The translations under genes were made by a program, and so were the position numbers. The notes beneath the pieces are model-generated. The model searched no databases. It saw nothing but the letters and a program-made list of their open reading frames with translations, and was not told the origin of the DNA. Source: JAVBTT01 sp031550325 (GTDB lineage Bacteria > Bacillota > Clostridia > Oscillospirales > UBA929). From it: 64,000 nucleotides of DNA. The stretch is from contig JAVBOR010000024.1 of the NCBI GenBank assembly GCA_031550325.1, positions 1 through 64,000 of the forward strand, written 5' to 3'. This document shows, one piece after another, positions 27,202-35,760 of this stretch (position 1 is the stretch's first letter; each line of letters starts with the position of its first letter).

Positions 27202-28536
27202 ATGGGGAAACTCTTTGGCACGGATGGGATACGCGGCATCGCCAACGAAAGCCTGGACTGCCGGACGGCGTTTAAGGTCGGCCAGGCCGCGGCGGTTGCG
27301 CTGACGGAAGGCACACAGAATAAACCGGTGCTGTATATCGGAAAGGATACGCGCATTTCTTCGGATATGCTCGAGGCCGCTCTGGTGGCGGGCGTGACAA
27401 GCGCCGGCGCGGACGCCGTGCTGCTGGGCGTTGCGCCGACACCGGCGGTGGCCTACCTGACCAAGAACCACGCCGACGCGGGCGTGATGATTTCGGCGTC
27501 GCACAACCCGTTCGAGTATAACGGCATCAAGATGTTCAGCGGACAGGGCTACAAACTGTCCGACGAGCTTGAGGAACATATTGAAATGCTTATGCAGTCG
27601 GATCTCCCGGTGAAAAAGGGCGCAGATATCGGCCGCGTCGTCCACAGAGAGGATCTGATTGAGCAGTATATTGACCATCTGGCGTCTGTCGCCAACGTAA
27701 GCCTGGACTGCCTGCGCATTGCCGTAGACTGCGCCAATGGCGCGGCTTCGCGCACGGCGCGCAAGCTGTTTGGCCTTTTGGGCGCCGACGAACTGGACGT
27801 GGCGTTCGATGAGCCCAACGGCGTGAACATCAACGTGGAATGCGGCTCTACGGCGCTCCAAAACCTCCAGAAACGGGTGGTCGGCGGTGGCTTTGACATC
27901 GGCATCGCGTTTGACGGCGACGCCGACCGCTGCCTGATCGTCGGAGAAAACGGCGCAGTGCTTGACGGTGACCGCATCATGGCGGTTTGTGGTCTCGCCG
28001 AGCGTGATTGTGGCCAGCTCGACGGACAGACCATCGTCGCGACCGTGATGAGCAACCTGGGCTTTCACGTCTGGGCGCGCCAAAACGGGCTCAAGCTGCT
28101 CACCGCGTCTGTGGGTGACCGCTATGTGCTGGAGGAAATGCTTAAGGGCTCGTATCAGGTCGGCGGCGAACAGAGCGGCCATGTCATCTTTTTGCGCCAC
28201 GCCACCACCGGCGACGGGCAGCTCACGGCCATCAAGTTTTTGTCGGCGCTGAAAAAGCGCGGCTGTATGGTCTCCCAGCTTGTGGCCGATATTCCGCAGT
28301 TTCCGCAGATTCTGATTAATGTGGAGGTTCGCCCGGAACTGAAAGACACGCTCAGTGAACACCCCGACGTCAGCAGAGAGGTCGAGCGTGCCCGGGAGAC
28401 TCTGGGCGAAAACGGCAGGGTGCTTGTTCGCGCGTCGGGGACAGAGGCGCTCGTACGTGTCATGATTGAGGGTCAAAATCAACAAGTCATTGGCGATTTA
28501 GCAGAAAAAATAGCGAATGTCATCAAAAATCTCTAA
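27202..28536 (+). CDS. glmM: Phosphoglucosamine mutase
   Basis: Converts glucosamine-6-phosphate to glucosamine-1-phosphate for cell-wall precursor synthesis; 444 residues. The phosphoserine loop ISASHNPFEYNG has the catalytic S100, the metal loop is DGDADR near 240, and sugar binding is at GGEQSGHVIF near 320. AAAGGAGGG precedes ATG 27202, 13 bases after ruvB. Confidence 0.96.
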   Translation: MGKLFGTDGIRGIANESLDCRTAFKVGQAAAVALTEGTQNKPVLYIGKDTRISSDMLEAALVAGVTSAGADAVLLGVAPTPAVAYLTKNHADAGVMISASHNPFEYNGIKMFSGQGYKLSDELEEHIEMLMQSDLPVKKGADIGRVVHREDLIEQYIDHLASVANVSLDCLRIAVDCANGAASRTARKLFGLLGADELDVAFDEPNGVNINVECGSTALQNLQKRVVGGGFDIGIAFDGDADRCLIVGENGAVLDGDRIMAVCGLAERDCGQLDGQTIVATVMSNLGFHVWARQNGLKLLTASVGDRYVLEEMLKGSYQVGGEQSGHVIFLRHATTGDGQLTAIKFLSALKKRGCMVSQLVADIPQFPQILINVEVRPELKDTLSEHPDVSREVERARETLGENGRVLVRASGTEALVRVMIEGQNQQVIGDLAEKIANVIKNL

Positions 28537-28553
28537 ATATTTTTCTCCAGGCC

Positions 28554-28583
28554 TTGACAATACAAGCGTTTTGAGCATATAAT
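28554..28583 (+). promoter_or_regulatory. Consensus sigma-A promoter of the sigma factor gene
   Basis: TTGACA (28554-28559), 18-base spacer, TATAAT (28578-28583). The predicted start near 28590 leaves a leader of only about 25 bases, which favours the ATG at 28615. Confidence 0.85.
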
Positions 28584-28614
28584 AGGCAAGGAGTCGTAGA
28601 TTTTGAGGCGGCCT

Positions 28615-29187
28615 ATGGTTGAAATGATTTCCGATGAGCAGCTTTGCTCAGCAGCACAGCAAGGATCGCGTGACGCCGAACAGGCGCTTGCACTGCGCTA
28701 TTTGCGATTCGTCCGCGCCTGTGTCCGTCCGTTTTTTTTGACGGGCGGAGATTACGAGGATGTGCTTCAAGAGGGAATGATCGGGCTTCTGATGGCGATT
28801 CGCGAATTTGACCCTTCCCGCGAGAGCGGATTTAGGTCCTTTGCCGGACTCTGTATTCGCAACCGTGTTCTTTCGGCCATTCGTTCAGCCGAGCGCTCCA
28901 AGCACCTGCCACTGAAAAACTATAGCTCGTTTGAGTCGCTGTCCCTTTCTCCTGACGCTCTCGACGCGCCCGTTAGTCCCGAGGATTTTGTTGTAGGACA
29001 AGAGTCGTTTGCCGAGTTCTTGATCATGCTGCAAGGGTTGTTGTCTTCACTGGAACGGCAGGTATTGGAACACTATTTGGAGGGTTTGTCCTATCAGGAA
29101 ATGTCTCATGCGTTGCATAAGCCTCCAAAAGCCATTGACAACGCCATCCAGCGAATTCGCCGCAAACTGGCGGCGATAACACCTTAG
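28615..29187 (+). CDS. SigH-like RNA polymerase sigma factor
   Basis: Sigma-70 family factor, 190 residues. Region 2 is GGDYEDVLQEGMIGLLMAIREFDPSRESGFRSFAGLCIRNRV in which the polymerase-binding and -10-reading parts are recognisable (about 45-90), and region 4 is SLERQVLEHYLEGLSYQEM (about 143-161). The pattern most resembles sporulation/transition-state SigH, though it is shorter than the Bacillus protein (about 218). The ATG at 28615 fits the promoter; an in-frame TTG at 28603 with AAGGAG upstream is possible, but that site would lie at the transcript's 5' end. Confidence 0.75.
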   Translation: MVEMISDEQLCSAAQQGSRDAEQALALRYLRFVRACVRPFFLTGGDYEDVLQEGMIGLLMAIREFDPSRESGFRSFAGLCIRNRVLSAIRSAERSKHLPLKNYSSFESLSLSPDALDAPVSPEDFVVGQESFAEFLIMLQGLLSSLERQVLEHYLEGLSYQEMSHALHKPPKAIDNAIQRIRRKLAAITP

Positions 29188-29302
29188 CGATAACAGGAAT
29201 CCCCTGTTACGTAATATGCTGCCCTAGTAGCGAGCCCCAGAGCGCGTCAAGTGTTCGGTGAATGATCGTCCGAGGGCAAGAAAGTCAAAGAGAGGGAAAA
29301 AA

Positions 29303-29581
29303 ATGTACGAGGACAGAACACTCAATTGCAAGGAATGTGGCCAGGAGTTCGTGTTTACCGCTGGTGAGCAGGAATTCTACGCGGAGCGCGGCTTTATGAA
29401 TGAGCCCCAGCGCTGCAAAACTTGCCGCGATGCCCGCAAAAACGCATCCCGTGCGCCGAGAGAGTTTTTCACCGCCGTCTGCGCGTCCTGTGGCGGGGAG
29501 GCCAAAGTGCCTTTCGAGCCTAAGACCGATCGTCCTGTTTACTGCAGCGATTGCTTTGCGCGCATGCGTGAAAACGGCTAA
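29303..29581 (+). CDS. Zinc-ribbon protein (PF13451-like)
   Basis: Small soluble protein of 92 residues with two four-cysteine clusters. The first is CKECGQEF...CKTC at about 9-39 and the second CASCGGEAKVPFEPKTDRP with YCSDC at about 59-82. Such probable zinc-binding proteins are common in Clostridia and of unknown role, possibly nucleic-acid binding. ATG 29303 follows GAGAGGG; an upstream in-frame start at 29258 is unlikely. An intrinsic terminator follows. Confidence 0.8.
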   Translation: MYEDRTLNCKECGQEFVFTAGEQEFYAERGFMNEPQRCKTCRDARKNASRAPREFFTAVCASCGGEAKVPFEPKTDRPVYCSDCFARMRENG

Positions 29582-29597
29582 TTGAAAAACACAGTTA

Positions 29598-29632
29598 AGG
29601 TGCCCGCTCCAAAGCGGGTACCTTTCTCTGCT
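29598..29632 (+). terminator. Intrinsic terminator
   Basis: Stem GGTGCCCGCT/AGCGGGTACC (one G-U pair) with loop CCAA, followed by TTTCTCTGCTT. It ends the zinc-ribbon transcript. Confidence 0.75.
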
Positions 29633-29659
29633 TAAGTAGCCAAAGAAAGGATGTTTTTC

Positions 29660-29878
29660 ATGGGTCCCGTGACAAAAGATATGATTATTTCGGACATTTT
29701 AAAGTTGGATGGCGAGAGTGCGCAATTTTTTCTTGAGATTGGCATGCACTGCCTGGGCTGTCCCGCCTCGCGCGGGGAGACGCTTGAGGAGGCTTGTGTT
29801 GTGCACGGCGTCAACGCAGACGAACTGATGGATCGCATCAACAGCCACATTGAGGCCAAGCAGGCCTCTGGCAACTGA
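29660..29878 (+). CDS. DUF1858-domain protein
   Basis: 72-residue protein with the DUF1858 pattern seen at the N-terminus of ScdA-like proteins: an initial D-x-I-L-x-L helix, then IGMHCLGCPASRGETLEEAC (about 29-48) with a CxxC-like pair. It could bind a metal or iron, but no function is established. ATG 29660 is chosen because AAAGG lies about nine bases upstream; ATG 29651 is too close to it. It is flanked by terminators on both sides, so it appears to be monocistronic. Confidence 0.75.
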   Translation: MGPVTKDMIISDILKLDGESAQFFLEIGMHCLGCPASRGETLEEACVVHGVNADELMDRINSHIEAKQASGN

Positions 29879-29901
29879 TTTCGGCGTACGATGATGGATG
29901 G

Positions 29902-29943
29902 GGGTGCTCTGGAGTGTTCGCACTCCAGAGCACCTTTTTATTG
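29902..29943 (+). terminator. Strong intrinsic terminator
   Basis: GGTGCTCTGGAGT, loop GTTCGC, ACTCCAGAGCACC, then TTTTTATT. It separates the DUF1858 gene from the methyltransferase operon. Confidence 0.92.
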
Positions 29944-30003
29944 GGAGTAATTGGCTTGCGTTTTGGCGCGGTCGAACGATATAACAAAGAAGGGAGCTTG
30001 CGC

Positions 30004-30492
30004 ATGGGCAGACCGATTAGCCTCAGACCCCGACTGCTGGCTATCGCCGAGCGCATAGTCCCGCACGCCCGCGTGGTGGATGTCGGCGTGGATCACGCAA
30101 GGCTCCCCGTGTATTTGGCGCAGCAAAACATTACGCGCCGTGTGGTGGCTACGGACATTTCCGGTGGCCCGCTGGCACGCGCCGCAAAGATGCTGGAGCT
30201 TCACCGCCTGTTGCAGGAGATCGCGCTGGTGCAGTGTGACGGGCTGAGCGCGATCATCCCGGAAGAGGTCGACACGGTGGTTGTAGCCGGGATGGGCGGC
30301 GAGAGCATTGCCGAAATTTTGCGTAAGGCGCCGTGGACCAAAGACAAACATCTTCTGCTTCAGCCGATGACGCGTGTCGACCGGCTGCTGGCTTTTCTGG
30401 GAGAGAATGCGTACGCCCTACCCGTGAGGACCGAGATTTCTGAGGGCAGGCGCGTGTATCAAATGATTGAGGTTGGGAGAGAGAATTTATGA
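30004..30492 (+). CDS. TrmK-like tRNA (adenine22-N1)-methyltransferase, short form
   Basis: SAM-dependent methyltransferase, 162 residues. Start RLLAIAERIVPHARVVDVGVDH gives motif I in the DxGxDH form typical of TrmK (YqfN), followed by ATDISGGPL and VVVAGMGGESIAEIL. TrmK proteins are usually near 230 residues with a C-terminal coiled-coil domain; that part is absent, because the gene ends in a normal stop overlapping the next ORF. Placement before a Nif3-like gene matches the Bacillus yqfN-yqfO order. AAGGGAG precedes ATG 30004. Whether the short form still modifies A22 is open. Confidence 0.78.
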   Translation: MGRPISLRPRLLAIAERIVPHARVVDVGVDHARLPVYLAQQNITRRVVATDISGGPLARAAKMLELHRLLQEIALVQCDGLSAIIPEEVDTVVVAGMGGESIAEILRKAPWTKDKHLLLQPMTRVDRLLAFLGENAYALPVRTEISEGRRVYQMIEVGRENL

Positions 30493-31283
30493 GTACCGTG
30501 CGGGACGTTGTCACAGCGCTGGAGGCTTACGCGCCGCTGCGCGCAAAGATGAGCGGCGACAACTGCGGACTTTTGCTTGGCCGCGCGGGTCAAACGGTGG
30601 AGAAAGCTTTGATTGCCCTTGACGTCACTCGCGCCGTGGTGGATGAGGCCAAGGCCTATGGCGCGCAAATGGTGATCACGCACCACCCTCTGTTTTTTCA
30701 GGTCAGCGCCCTGACGGACGAGACGCTCGAGGGACGCAACGCGCTTTTGCTGGCCGAGGCCGGGCTGGCGGTTTGCTGCATGCACACCAACCTGGACTTT
30801 GCCGCCAAGGGCGTCAATTACGCGCTGGCGCGCGCTGTCGGACTGTCCGGGCCGTACGAGGCGCTCAAGCCATTTGACTGGGCCAAAGAGGGCGACCCGC
30901 CGGGCGAGGGCCTGATGGGGCGCCTGGATGCGCCGCAGGACACCGAGAGCTTTGCGGCAAGCGTGCAGAAGGCACTTGCCAGCGCCGGAATACGCCTGCA
31001 CGACGCCGGCAGGCCCGTGCGCCATGTCGGCCTGTGCAGCGGCTCGGGGGGAAGCCTCCTTGACGCCGCTCTTGAGCAGGGCGTGGACACCTTTTTAACC
31101 GGAGAGGTCAAGTATAACCACTACCTCGCGGCGGACGCCTTTGGCCTGAACCTGATCGAGGCCGGCCACTTTGAGACCGAGAACGTTATCTGCGAGCCAC
31201 TGCGCGCCTATCTGCAGGCGAGTCTTCCCGGGATTAATTTTGGGCTTTCAGGCCTTCACAAGGAGCCGTATCGATGCCTTTAG
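30489..31283 (+). CDS. Nif3-like dinuclear metal-centre protein
   Basis: NGG1-interacting-factor-3/YqfO family protein, 264 residues, forming hexamers with a dinuclear metal site in known members. Metal-binding segments are GDNCGLLLG, ITHHPLFF (about 63-70), CMHTNLD near 99 and GEVKYNHYLAA with AGHFETE near the C-terminus. It lacks the long insertion found in some YqfO proteins. A biochemical role (a GTP cyclohydrolase-like activity has been suggested) is unsettled. Overlaps trmK by 4 bases and the next gene by 10. Confidence 0.88.
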   Translation: MSTVRDVVTALEAYAPLRAKMSGDNCGLLLGRAGQTVEKALIALDVTRAVVDEAKAYGAQMVITHHPLFFQVSALTDETLEGRNALLLAEAGLAVCCMHTNLDFAAKGVNYALARAVGLSGPYEALKPFDWAKEGDPPGEGLMGRLDAPQDTESFAASVQKALASAGIRLHDAGRPVRHVGLCSGSGGSLLDAALEQGVDTFLTGEVKYNHYLAADAFGLNLIEAGHFETENVICEPLRAYLQASLPGINFGLSGLHKEPYRCL

Positions 31284-32974
31284 ACGCTTTGGTGGTCACC
31301 GCGCTGGCCGGAGAGCTGCGCCGTGAGCTGACGGGTGCGCGCGTGGATAGGATTGTTCAGCCCGCCCGCGATGAGATTCAGCTTGCGCTGCATACGGCCT
31401 CCGGCAATGTGAAACTGCTGATTTCGGCCGGAATGCGGTATCCGCGGGTTCATCTGACCACGGTTGCGCGCGAAAATCCCGCGCTGCCGCCGATGTTTTG
31501 TATGCTTCTGCGCAAGCACCTGCAGGGAGCGCGCCTGTGCGGGCTGACGCAGCCGCCGCTGGAGCGTGTGCTGGATCTGGAGTGGGAGTGCGTGGACGAG
31601 CTTGGCGAGCCGGTTCGCAGGCATCTTATATGCGAGCTGATGGGGCGTCACTCCAATGTGATTTTGGTCGGGTCGGACGGGCGCATTATGGACTGTATGC
31701 GCCGCGTGGACAGTGAAATGTCAGAGCGGCGGCAGGTGCTGCCCGGGCTTTTCTACGCGCTGCCGCCCGGACAGGGAAAGCTCAGCCCGATGGCGGTCTC
31801 TGAAGACGAGCTCGCCGCGCTTTGGACGCAAAAGCCACCCGAAACGCCTCCGGAGGACTGGCTTCTCCATACCTTTGGCGGCCTGTCCCCGCTGATTTGC
31901 CGGGAGCTGGCCTTTCAAGGGATGCCCGAGGCGCTGCTCAGGCTGCGCAGGACGGTTTGGGAGGGGATGTTTACCCCCTTTATGCTGTGCGAAAAAGACG
32001 AGATCAAGGATTTTTCCTGTGTCCCGATCGGCCAGTATGGTGCGCTGTATTCGTGCCGGCAGGCGCAGAGCTTTTCAGCGCTGCTGGATGAGTTTTACAC
32101 AAAGGGCGATCAGCGCGAACATATGCGCCAGCGCGGGCAGTCGCTGCAAAAGACAGCCGCGGCAAACCGTGACCGCGCGCTGCGCAGAGTGGCGCTGCAG
32201 GAGCAGGAGCTTGCGCAGGCCATGAACCGCGAACGCCTGCGGGAATACGGCGACCTGCTCATGGCCAATCTGCACATCGTGGGGCGCGGCGCGGCGCAGG
32301 TGGAGGTGGAGGATTTCTATCACCCCGAGTGCGCCCGGGCGGTCATTGCGCTCGACGCACACAAGTCCCCGCAGCAAAACGCCGCAAAATACTACAAGGA
32401 CTACGCCAAGGCCAAGAACGCCGAACAGCTGCTGGCCATCCAGATGGAGCGCGGTCGGCAGGAAGCGCAATACTGGGAGAGCGTGCTGGAAGAACTCGGC
32501 CGCGTTTCCAGTGAAAAAGAGCTGACCGAGATTCACGAGGAGCTGTCTCCGCCGCCGCGCAGCCGAAAGCAAAAGGAAAAGGTTCCGCAGCCGCACGCGT
32601 TTGTGTCGACGGAAGGCATTCGGTTTTACGCGGGGCACAACAACAGGCAAAACGACTATCTAACCTTTCGTCTGGCGGCACGTGGCGACCTGTGGATGCA
32701 CGCCCAAAAGTTCCCCGGCTGCCATGTTGTCATCGACTGCTCTGAGCGCCGTCCCGGAGACGATACTCTGCTGGAGGCTGCCGTGGTGGCCGCCACGCTG
32801 TCTCAGGGCCGCAACAGCCCGAAGGTTCCCGTGGACTACACGCTTGTCCGCCATGTCAAAAAACCGCCGGCCGCCGCCGCCGGCATGGTGATTTACGATC
32901 AGTTCAAGACGATTCTGGTGGAGCCGGATGAGGCGCTGCTGACGAGACTGCGCCGCGAAGACCGCCGCCGCTGA
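31274..32974 (+). CDS. rqcH: RqcH/FbpA family NFACT protein (ribosome quality control)
   Basis: Rqc2 homolog that binds stalled 50S subunits and directs alanine tailing; older name fibronectin-binding protein A. Length 566 residues. NFACT-N starts with MPLDALVVTALAGELRRE, and a central coiled coil (about 270-430) contains long charged helices. NFACT-R, with the FVSTEGIRFYAGHNNRQND motif near 437 and LWMHAQKFPGCHVVI near 474, completes the family layout. It starts inside the end of the Nif3-like gene. Confidence 0.92.
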   Translation: MPLDALVVTALAGELRRELTGARVDRIVQPARDEIQLALHTASGNVKLLISAGMRYPRVHLTTVARENPALPPMFCMLLRKHLQGARLCGLTQPPLERVLDLEWECVDELGEPVRRHLICELMGRHSNVILVGSDGRIMDCMRRVDSEMSERRQVLPGLFYALPPGQGKLSPMAVSEDELAALWTQKPPETPPEDWLLHTFGGLSPLICRELAFQGMPEALLRLRRTVWEGMFTPFMLCEKDEIKDFSCVPIGQYGALYSCRQAQSFSALLDEFYTKGDQREHMRQRGQSLQKTAAANRDRALRRVALQEQELAQAMNRERLREYGDLLMANLHIVGRGAAQVEVEDFYHPECARAVIALDAHKSPQQNAAKYYKDYAKAKNAEQLLAIQMERGRQEAQYWESVLEELGRVSSEKELTEIHEELSPPPRSRKQKEKVPQPHAFVSTEGIRFYAGHNNRQNDYLTFRLAARGDLWMHAQKFPGCHVVIDCSERRPGDDTLLEAAVVAATLSQGRNSPKVPVDYTLVRHVKKPPAAAAGMVIYDQFKTILVEPDEALLTRLRREDRRR

Positions 32975-33041
32975 CGCATTTTTATTTTACTCCCGAGGCA
33001 TGATTGGCCGGCATTGGAGGATACTACGCCTATTGTGTGCC

Positions 33042-33253
33042 GTTTTGTCAAAGAACCCTCGGTACTCTGACAAAACGAGAGAAGGATTGCGTCTTTGCGA
33101 AGACTGTAAAAAAGCGTTTTCCCGGAGTGGATCCATGAAGGCATTATGTTTTCAATCTTTATTGGTTTTGGTCAGGCAAGGACCTGCCGGCAGCGCCATT
33201 TGGCTCGACGCGACAACTGACAAAGGGCGCGCAAAGGTCTTTTTTGACACGCT
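33042..33253 (+). repeat. Dispersed hairpin repeat, copy D
   Basis: Begins TTTTGTCAAAGAACCCTCGG about 70 bases after rqcH, in the same orientation. Hairpins 1 and 2 are decayed. Module 4 keeps GGCAAGGACCTGCCGGC and GGCTCGACG, and the end CTTTTTTGACA is kept. It occupies most of the 352-base gap before the EIIC-EAL gene. A GGAG site at 33312-33315 belongs to the next gene. Confidence 0.8.
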
Positions 33254-33326
33254 ATACCCTATCACGTGGATTCCGCTTTGCGTGGTACACAAGCTGCGAA
33301 TCGTATGAAACGGAGCCTATTGACCT

Positions 33327-35468
33327 ATGCTGAAAAAACAGAAGAACTCTGAGCAGTTTATGAACCCTATGCGCGATGTGCCGGTTTTTCTGGCCATACG
33401 GCAAGCGCTGACCCTCATGATCCCTTTGTTTATGGCGGGGTCTTTTGCTGTTCTGATCAACAATCTCCCCATCGCGGCTTTCCAAAACGCCATGGAGAAT
33501 TTGTTCGGGGACAACTGGAAGAATTTTGGCGCCTATTTGTACCAGGGTACATTTGCGATTATGTCGGTTGGCGTCCTCATTGCGGTGAGCTACAATTTTG
33601 CAGCAAACGACAAGATGTCCCGTCTGCAGAACATCAATCCCTTTTTATGCTCACTCATTTCGCTGACATGTTTCTTCACGCTGCTTTACGCGCCCGACCA
33701 AACGCTGAGCCTGCGCTGGTTCGGCCCGTTGGGGCTGTTTGTGGCAATTGTAACGGCGCTGGTTTCCGTGAAGGTTTTCCAGCTTCTTTACCGTGTAAAT
33801 GCGCTACATTTTAATGTCTACAGTGACGCTGCGGACTCGACCGTCAACCAGGCGATGAGCTCACTGTTTCCAGCGCTGATCACCATTGTCCTGTTTGTGG
33901 CGATCCGCATGCTGCTTGACCTGCTGGGCATTCAGGATATCCACGCGACGCTGGAGGAAGGACTGCGGCAGCTGTTTATCAGGATGCCGGTGACCATTTG
34001 GACTGCCCTGCTGTTTGTAATGAGTACCCACTTTTTTTGGTTTATGGGCATGCATGGAAACAACATCCTGGAACCTGTGGTGCAGAACTCGTTCGGGCCG
34101 GCGCTTTTGGTCAATCAAAACCTTGTTGCGCAGGGGCTGCCGCCCTCCGAGGTGTTCACCAAGCAGTTTTTTGACGTATTCGTGTATTTGGGCGGCTCCG
34201 GCGCGACCTTGTGCCTGCTGGTTGCGCTGTTTATCGGCGCGCGCCGCAGCAACGCGCGGCAGATCGCTGCAATTTCGGCGCTGCCCAGCGTCATCAATGT
34301 CAACGAGATGCTGATGTATGGGTTGCCGCTGATTTTCAACATGTATTTTATCATTCCGTTTATCGGTGTGCCGCTGCTGCTGACGCTGACATCTTACGCT
34401 GCCATGTCGCTTGGCCTTGTCCCGCTGACCGTGGAGTCCGTCGAATGGACCACGCCCATATTTCTGGGCGGCTACATGGCCACGAACTCTGTGGCGGGCA
34501 TTGCCCTGCAGGCGTTTAACCTGACGCTTGGCGTCATGGCCTATCTGCCGTTTGTACGTATGCATGAACGCCGTTTGGCGCGCGACAACGAACGCACGCT
34601 CAAGTCGCTCCAGCAGGAAACGCTGACCTTCAATCTGCGCCATTCCAAAGAGTTTCTCAACAGGCGGGACGCCGAGGGAAACCTGGCGCGCATCCTCGCC
34701 AGAGACATGGAGCAGGATTTAAGCGAGAAGAAGATGCGGCTGGAGTACCAGCCGCTGGTGAACAATGAGGGCCGCGTCGAGGCCGTCGAGGCGCTGCTTC
34801 GCTGGACACACGAGACCTACGGCGATATCGCTTCGCCCATGGTCATTCAGCTTGCGGAAGAGAGCGGACTGATTCATGAGTTCGGACTGTGGATTTTCCA
34901 GGAGTCGATTGACGCGCTGAAGGTGATGCGCGCTGCCGGCCTGGATATTGTGATCTCGGTCAACATCACGCCAGTACAGCTTGACTGGCCTGAGTTTGCG
35001 CCCCGCCTCGAGAAAATGCTGAACCAGTCCGGGCTGCCGCCCGACAAGGTGGAGATTGAAATCACCGAACAGGTGGCGCTGGGGGGCCTCGACAGGCTCA
35101 AGCAGATCCACCGCCTGCGCTCCATCGGCGTTCGGATGGCCATGGACGACTTTGGCATGGGACACAGCTCGCTGATGTACCTGAAGGAGTTTGACCTGAA
35201 CACGATCAAGCTTGACGGCGGGCTGGTGCGCGAAGTGCTCACCAATCAAAACTGCCGAGAGATCATAAACTCCATTGTCCACCTGAGCCGCTCGATGAAT
35301 CTTCAGACCGTCGCCGAGTTCGTCGAAACCGAGCAGCAGCGGGACGCGCTGCAGGAGCTGGGCTGCAACTTGTACCAGGGCTATTACTACAGCCGTTCTC
35401 TTCCGCTGGATCGGCTTGTGGAGTACGCGCTGGCGCAGAACGCGTCCCATCCCGCGCACCACGCGTAA
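33327..35468 (+). CDS. PTS EIIC-like membrane domain fused to an EAL phosphodiesterase domain
   Basis: 713 residues. The N-terminal part (about 10-430) has some ten membrane segments and the lactose/cellobiose EIIC pattern, including GMHGNNILEPV (H243) and NVNEMLMYGLP near 330. There is no EIIB cysteine domain. The C-terminal EAL domain (about 455-700) keeps the residues needed for cyclic di-GMP hydrolysis: EAL at 488-490, N in NITPVQ, E in EITEQ, DD at 607-608, K628 and E667. Expected role: a membrane sugar sensor or carrier adjusting c-di-GMP. That coupling is inferred from the fusion. No cognate PTS genes are adjacent. Upstream site GGAG is 11 bases from ATG. Confidence 0.9.
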   Translation: MLKKQKNSEQFMNPMRDVPVFLAIRQALTLMIPLFMAGSFAVLINNLPIAAFQNAMENLFGDNWKNFGAYLYQGTFAIMSVGVLIAVSYNFAANDKMSRLQNINPFLCSLISLTCFFTLLYAPDQTLSLRWFGPLGLFVAIVTALVSVKVFQLLYRVNALHFNVYSDAADSTVNQAMSSLFPALITIVLFVAIRMLLDLLGIQDIHATLEEGLRQLFIRMPVTIWTALLFVMSTHFFWFMGMHGNNILEPVVQNSFGPALLVNQNLVAQGLPPSEVFTKQFFDVFVYLGGSGATLCLLVALFIGARRSNARQIAAISALPSVINVNEMLMYGLPLIFNMYFIIPFIGVPLLLTLTSYAAMSLGLVPLTVESVEWTTPIFLGGYMATNSVAGIALQAFNLTLGVMAYLPFVRMHERRLARDNERTLKSLQQETLTFNLRHSKEFLNRRDAEGNLARILARDMEQDLSEKKMRLEYQPLVNNEGRVEAVEALLRWTHETYGDIASPMVIQLAEESGLIHEFGLWIFQESIDALKVMRAAGLDIVISVNITPVQLDWPEFAPRLEKMLNQSGLPPDKVEIEITEQVALGGLDRLKQIHRLRSIGVRMAMDDFGMGHSSLMYLKEFDLNTIKLDGGLVREVLTNQNCREIINSIVHLSRSMNLQTVAEFVETEQQRDALQELGCNLYQGYYYSRSLPLDRLVEYALAQNASHPAHHA

Positions 35469-35469
35469 G

Positions 35470-35720
35470 GCTGCCAAAGAACCTTTGGTCTAAGCGGTGC
35501 TTAAAGAAGAGACGAGCTGTGTTCGCCCGCGGGCGGTCAATGACCGCCCCTATATTGGCTCCCCGTCTCAACGCGGCTTTTGGCGAGGTTTTTGACAGTC
35601 TGAGGGCGTTCTCGGATTCACTCCGGGAACGCCCTGTTCTGGGCCTTTTTGACGGCTTTCCGCCGCCCGGTGCAGGCGGGCGATCCCTGGAAGAGGCCGG
35701 CCGCTTTGAGGGCGTGCGGC
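35470..35720 (+). repeat. Dispersed hairpin repeat, copy E (mosaic)
   Basis: Begins GGCTGCCAAAGAACCTTTGG one base after the EAL stop codon, in the same orientation. It is interrupted by other sequence from about 35500 to 35575, including a GGGCGGTCA/TGACCGCCC hairpin at 35531-35549. It then resumes with hairpin 3 in the inverted-loop form (GAGGGCGTTCTCGG paired with CCGGGAACGCCCT). Confidence 0.65.
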
Positions 35721-35760
35721 ATAGCCGGACTTTGATTGGCCAATACTATGCGCGGAGGGG

